From: an uncultured Bacillota bacterium
Lineage (GTDB): Bacteria > Bacillota_I > Bacilli_A > RFN20 > CAG-288
Length of the DNA: 64,000 bases
Assembly: GCA_949300365.1 (NCBI GenBank)
Contig: CASGEC010000006.1
Coordinates: 1-64,000, forward strand
Direction of reading: 5' to 3'
Both the position numbers and the translations under genes were made by a program. This document shows positions 61,149 to 64,000 of this stretch, piece after piece (within the stretch, counting starts at the first letter, position 1; each line of letters opens with the position of its first letter). The notes under the pieces were generated by a model that was not told where the DNA came from, did no database searches, and saw only the letters and a list, made by a program, of their open reading frames with translations.

Positions 61149-61876
61149 CGGATAATCGAATCGTCATCGCCATCGTCGACGACGATAGCATCGCCTTGGC
61201 GACCATCAAAAGCTTCGTCCAATCCTTCTTCCGGCAAAAACGGATCCTGACGGAAATCCGAACCTATGCTTCCGGCGAGCTCCTTTTTCAGGAAAGGACT
61301 CCTTTCGATCTCATCCTCTGCGACATCCTTTTGCCCGGGGAAAACGGGATCGAAATCGTCAAGAAATACCTTTCCGGGAATCCCGAGACGCAGATCGTCT
61401 TCGTCTCCAACCGGGAGGACAAGATATTCGACTCCATGAAGATCCATCCACTCAGCTTCGTTCGCAAGGAGCACTTCTTCGAGGACATCACTAATGCCTT
61501 GTCCTATTATCTGACGAAAATACGGGATGCCAGTCCGGAACATGCCCTCATCGTCAAGTGTGGCATGGCCACGAAACGAATTCCGATTTCCCACATCCTT
61601 TATATCGAGGCTAAGCAACACAACCAAATCATCCACACGGATACCAAGGAAGGACAGATCGTCGCCAAGGAAAACATGAAGTTCTTCATCCAGGAGCTGG
61701 CGAAATACGGTTTCATCCACTGTCACAAATCCTTCTTGGTCAATTTTCTTTTCATCCGTGCCATAGAGAACAACACAATCGTCCTCACAAACGATGATGT
61801 CATCTACGTTTCGAAAAGAAGAATTCGAGATGTCAAAAAGGAATTTCTCAAAAGGAACATGGAGGATTTTAACTGA
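61145..61876 (+). CDS. LytTR-family response regulator (AgrA-like)
   Basis: A 243-residue regulator. Receiver domain: acidic pocket VDDD (11-14), phosphoacceptor Asp60 in LILCDILLPGENGIE, and late SFVRK lysine. The C-terminal LytTR DNA-binding domain (about 145-243) includes ILYIEAKQHNQIIHT and FIHCHKSFLVNF. It should bind direct repeats upstream of target promoters. AAAGGAGG precedes ATG 61145. The neighbouring convergent ABC transporter is a plausible target. Confidence 0.92.
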   Translation: MTDNRIVIAIVDDDSIALATIKSFVQSFFRQKRILTEIRTYASGELLFQERTPFDLILCDILLPGENGIEIVKKYLSGNPETQIVFVSNREDKIFDSMKIHPLSFVRKEHFFEDITNALSYYLTKIRDASPEHALIVKCGMATKRIPISHILYIEAKQHNQIIHTDTKEGQIVAKENMKFFIQELAKYGFIHCHKSFLVNFLFIRAIENNTIVLTNDDVIYVSKRRIRDVKKEFLKRNMEDFN

Positions 61877-61883
61877 GATATCG

Positions 61884-62969
61884 TTATCTCTTTTTCTTGA
61901 TGACGACAAACAATCCCGCCGTCCCCATACCGACGAAGGTGACAAGGGCGACGAAGGACAAAGGAAGGAAGAAGAGAGGCCATTCCAGGCAATTCCCAAA
62001 AATGGGAACGGCCCTCAGAATCGCCATCGGAACAAGAAAGGCCAAATAGCCCAAAAGGCCGTAACCGCAGGTGGAAATCGTCTCAATTCCGACGAATGTC
62101 GAATCCGCCATTCCCAAGGCCTCCAGGTTCCCAATCATCTGGGACCGCTTCCGATATAGCAGGAACTGAGAAAGGGACCAGGAGAAAACGAAGGCGATTG
62201 TCAGAAACACGACAAGAAGAACGAGCGTTTCCGACAGCGTGACATAGAGGGTATTATAGACATACATGTCCCGATAGGGCTCGTAGCACTGCGTGAACTT
62301 CCGCGGCAACCCATAGACGGTGTAGCGCTCGAGGAAACAGCCATCCTCAATCGTCAGTTCGTCTTTCAGATGGACATCGAAGACGAAACCTTGGACCTCC
62401 AAGTCCTCCTTCTGCCTTTCGACGAGGGCCCAGTCGGAAAAGATGACCGTCGGATTCACGAAAAGATATTTTCCCGGCTCTTCGTCCAACGAGTAGGAAT
62501 GGAAACGATATCCGAGGAAGGTGTTTCCCAAGTCGGGACTCGTCTCTTGGCGGAAATAGAAGACGTCCTTCTCATCCCTTGTCCCCGAATGGATCTCCCC
62601 GAAGTCGTTGATGTTCTGTTCCACGGGAATGTAAACCATCTTGATGAACTGCCGACTCGAACGGAAGACGAGTCCAGTCTCATGGCTTTCGATCCGTCCG
62701 GAGAACCCGCTTTCCTCCATCTTCTCCTCGAAGATCCGCTCCCCCTCCGAAAGCCCGTTCTCTAGGTAGATCGGTTCATCCGTCACGGTCACGACGAAGG
62801 AATTCGCGCTCATGAAGGAATGGTCCGACAACGCCTTTTGGGCAGGATAGATTCGCACGACGGATACCATCACAGACAGCAGCGAAAGAAGAAGGACAAA
62901 GGCGAAGGAGGAAAAGCCGTGCTGACCACGATGGAAAAGAAGCCGAAAGAGGATCCTAGTTCTCTTCAT
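61884..62969 (-). CDS. FtsX-like ABC transporter permease
   Basis: A 361-residue permease: N-terminal helix (about 17-38), a long extracellular domain (about 40-240) and three C-terminal helices, the MacB/FtsX plan. ATG 62969 overlaps the ATPase stop by 14 nt; no ribosome site precedes it, so it probably relies on coupling. It ends 7 nt from the convergent LytTR gene. Such permeases power export or extraction of peptides and antibiotics, or signal cell-wall stress. Confidence 0.75.
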   Translation of the reverse strand: MKRTRILFRLLFHRGQHGFSSFAFVLLLSLLSVMVSVVRIYPAQKALSDHSFMSANSFVVTVTDEPIYLENGLSEGERIFEEKMEESGFSGRIESHETGLVFRSSRQFIKMVYIPVEQNINDFGEIHSGTRDEKDVFYFRQETSPDLGNTFLGYRFHSYSLDEEPGKYLFVNPTVIFSDWALVERQKEDLEVQGFVFDVHLKDELTIEDGCFLERYTVYGLPRKFTQCYEPYRDMYVYNTLYVTLSETLVLLVVFLTIAFVFSWSLSQFLLYRKRSQMIGNLEALGMADSTFVGIETISTCGYGLLGYLAFLVPMAILRAVPIFGNCLEWPLFFLPLSFVALVTFVGMGTAGLFVVIKKKR

Positions 62970-63615
62970 AAGGGGCAATCTGCCGTTTTCGGATCTGATA
63001 GACCTCATCGAAAAGGGAAAGATTGGAGAAATCATGGAGGGCAATCAGGACCGTCTTGTGCAGTTTATGGGCGATGGTATGGAAGAGCTCGATGATCTTC
63101 TTCGCATTCTCCCTGTCGAGATGGGCTGTCGGCTCATCGCAAATCAGATACTTCCGGTCCGTCATCAAGGCCCGGAGGATGGCGACCCGCTGTTGTTCTC
63201 CGGCAGAAAGATTGGTTACGTCGTTACGCTCGAGCGGACGCAGATTCAGAAAGTCCAGAAGCCTCTCCTCCCGCGCTCGATCGACTTCCTGCCCGATGAG
63301 AAAGGAGGAGAGCTCCGCATTCTCGCGCAGATCGAGATATTCCAAGAGGTTGGCATCGGAAAAAACATAGGAAAACCGGGCCGTCCTTTCCTTTTCCCTT
63401 TCCTTTCTTTTCAGCTTTTCAAAGGAAAGACCGTCAACGATGAAACTTCCGTCATAAGACGTGTCCAACTGGGAAAGATTTCTCAGGAACGTCGTCTTCC
63501 CGCTTCCCGATTCCCCAACGAGAGCATAAAGCCTGTCCGACAGGAAATCGATGGTGATATCCTCGAGAATCGTTCTATCCCCGAAGGACTTTCCGTAACG
63601 AAGAACCTGAATCAT
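62956..63615 (-). CDS. ABC transporter ATP-binding protein (MacB/LolD type)
   Basis: A 219-residue ATPase. Walker A GESGSGKTT (34-42), signature NLSAGEQQR, Walker B YLICDEPTAH with a conserved His. ATG 63615 is chosen from the family start (MIQVLRYGKSFG) and AAAGGAGGA upstream; a longer in-frame reading is not ABC-like. It overlaps the upstream permease stop by 4 nt. It energises the two flanking permeases. The arrangement resembles bacteriocin- or antimicrobial-peptide-associated ABC systems. Confidence 0.9.
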   Translation of the reverse strand: MIQVLRYGKSFGDRTILEDITIDFLSDRLYALVGESGSGKTTFLRNLSQLDTSYDGSFIVDGLSFEKLKRKEREKERTARFSYVFSDANLLEYLDLRENAELSSFLIGQEVDRAREERLLDFLNLRPLERNDVTNLSAGEQQRVAILRALMTDRKYLICDEPTAHLDRENAKKIIELFHTIAHKLHKTVLIALHDFSNLSLFDEVYQIRKRQIAPYEEN

Positions 63616-64000
63616 CGCTTCCGTCCTCCTTTCGAAACATAGATGGACCGGACCGTCACATTCGAATACCATAGGCAATAGCACAGCACATAGAAAGCGG
63701 CGAAGAAGGACAGGAAGAGCGATATCGCTATCCGGCTTCGGAAAAGGAAATAGAAGATGGGGATGAAGATGGCATCTGACAGAGCAAGGCAGGGCAGCAT
63801 CAAAAGAAGATTCTCGGTGAGGAACATACCAAAGGCCTTTCCCCGAGGATAGCCGAAGCTTCGGAAAAGTTCCAACTCTCTCCTGGAAATGATGTCGGTC
63901 GTCCGAATTAGCGTTGTCCAAAAGACTAGGGCAAAGAAATAAACGATTCCAAATACGGCATACACGAGTGTGGAAATCCCACCAAGGGAAACATCGTAGG
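63612..64000 (-). CDS. FtsX-like ABC permease, C-terminal part (cut by window edge)
   Basis: The visible 129 codons have no in-frame stop up to base 64000, so the gene begins outside the window. They contain three hydrophobic segments (VYAVFGIVYFFALVFW, then LLMLPCLALSDAIFIPIFYF, then FAAFYVLCYCLWYS) separated by a cytoplasmic loop with ISRRELELFRSFGYPRGKAF, the FtsX coupling motif. The stop overlaps the ATPase start (ATGA). Confidence 0.8.
   Translation of the reverse strand, partial: YDVSLGGISTLVYAVFGIVYFFALVFWTTLIRTTDIISRRELELFRSFGYPRGKAFGMFLTENLLLMLPCLALSDAIFIPIFYFLFRSRIAISLFLSFFAAFYVLCYCLWYSNVTVRSIYVSKGGRKR

Overview
The window looks like chromosome from a Gram-positive bacterium of the Bacilli/Erysipelotrichia side of the Firmicutes, probably an anaerobe and possibly an uncultured gut lineage. 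Support: the block yaaA-recF-gyrB-gyrA ... serS in Bacilli order, rpmG-secE-nusG, pyruvate:ferredoxin oxidoreductase, strong GGAGG ribosome sites, LTGC-type lipoproteins, an AgrC/AgrA-like two-component pair, UGA used as stop, and a rather high G+C for such a lineage. No rRNA, tRNA, CRISPR array, prophage or intact insertion sequence was seen. The species assignment is inference.

Layout. 1-3.1 kb is an AT-rich decayed segment: a small membrane protein, a broken secreted-protein gene overlapping an intact lipoprotein gene, and the relic of an AAA/DUF4143 ATPase. 3.2-6.8 kb (minus strand): a zinc-ribbon membrane protein, then rpmG-secE-nusG and a pseudouridine-kinase-like PfkB protein. 7.1-14 kb: an unknown membrane protein, an HD hydrolase-DUF523/TudS-DUS operon, fruR-fruK, a DEDDh exonuclease and a HAD phosphatase. 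14.1-17.2 kb: a yybP-ykoY (Mn2+) riboswitch followed by a cation P-type ATPase. 17.2-27.5 kb (minus strand): a tightly packed six-gene operon made of a sirtuin, two small unknown proteins, a secreted M6-like metalloprotease and two giant paralogous proteins that each appear to be built from four repeats of about 280 residues. 27.7-31.3 kb: pyruvate:ferredoxin oxidoreductase. 31.8-34.4 kb: a Zn/Cd/Pb-type P-type ATPase behind two overlapping ArsR-type operators, with a convergent ArsR gene. 34.5-43 kb: yaaA-recF-gyrB-gyrA-glycosyltransferase and serS. 43.1-48.3 kb: a carbohydrate ABC importer. 48.4-51.1 kb: an orphan Phd-like antitoxin and a zinc-ribbon/RDD membrane operon. 51.2-54.7 kb: an S41 protease overlapping uvrB. 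54.8-59.6 kb: a lipoprotein, a small membrane protein and a membrane-anchored GH3 protein. 59.8-64 kb: an AgrC/AgrA-like pair and a convergent FtsX-type ABC transporter cut by the window edge.

How it works together. The clearest physiological links are metal homeostasis (Mn2+ riboswitch with an ATPase; ArsR-type operators with a CadA-like ATPase), sugar handling (fruR-fruK, the ABC importer, GH3) and signalling or envelope stress (histidine kinase/LytTR regulator next to an ABC exporter-like transporter). Two features recur through the window. Several promoters put the -10 box only 6-12 nt before an ATG that has no Shine-Dalgarno site, which indicates leaderless or nearly leaderless mRNAs. 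Two other promoters place a perfect hairpin at the predicted 5' end of the mRNA. The gyrase genes carry residues at quinolone-contact positions that match resistance substitutions in other bacteria. The best candidate for an undescribed system is the sirtuin/four-repeat-protein operon.
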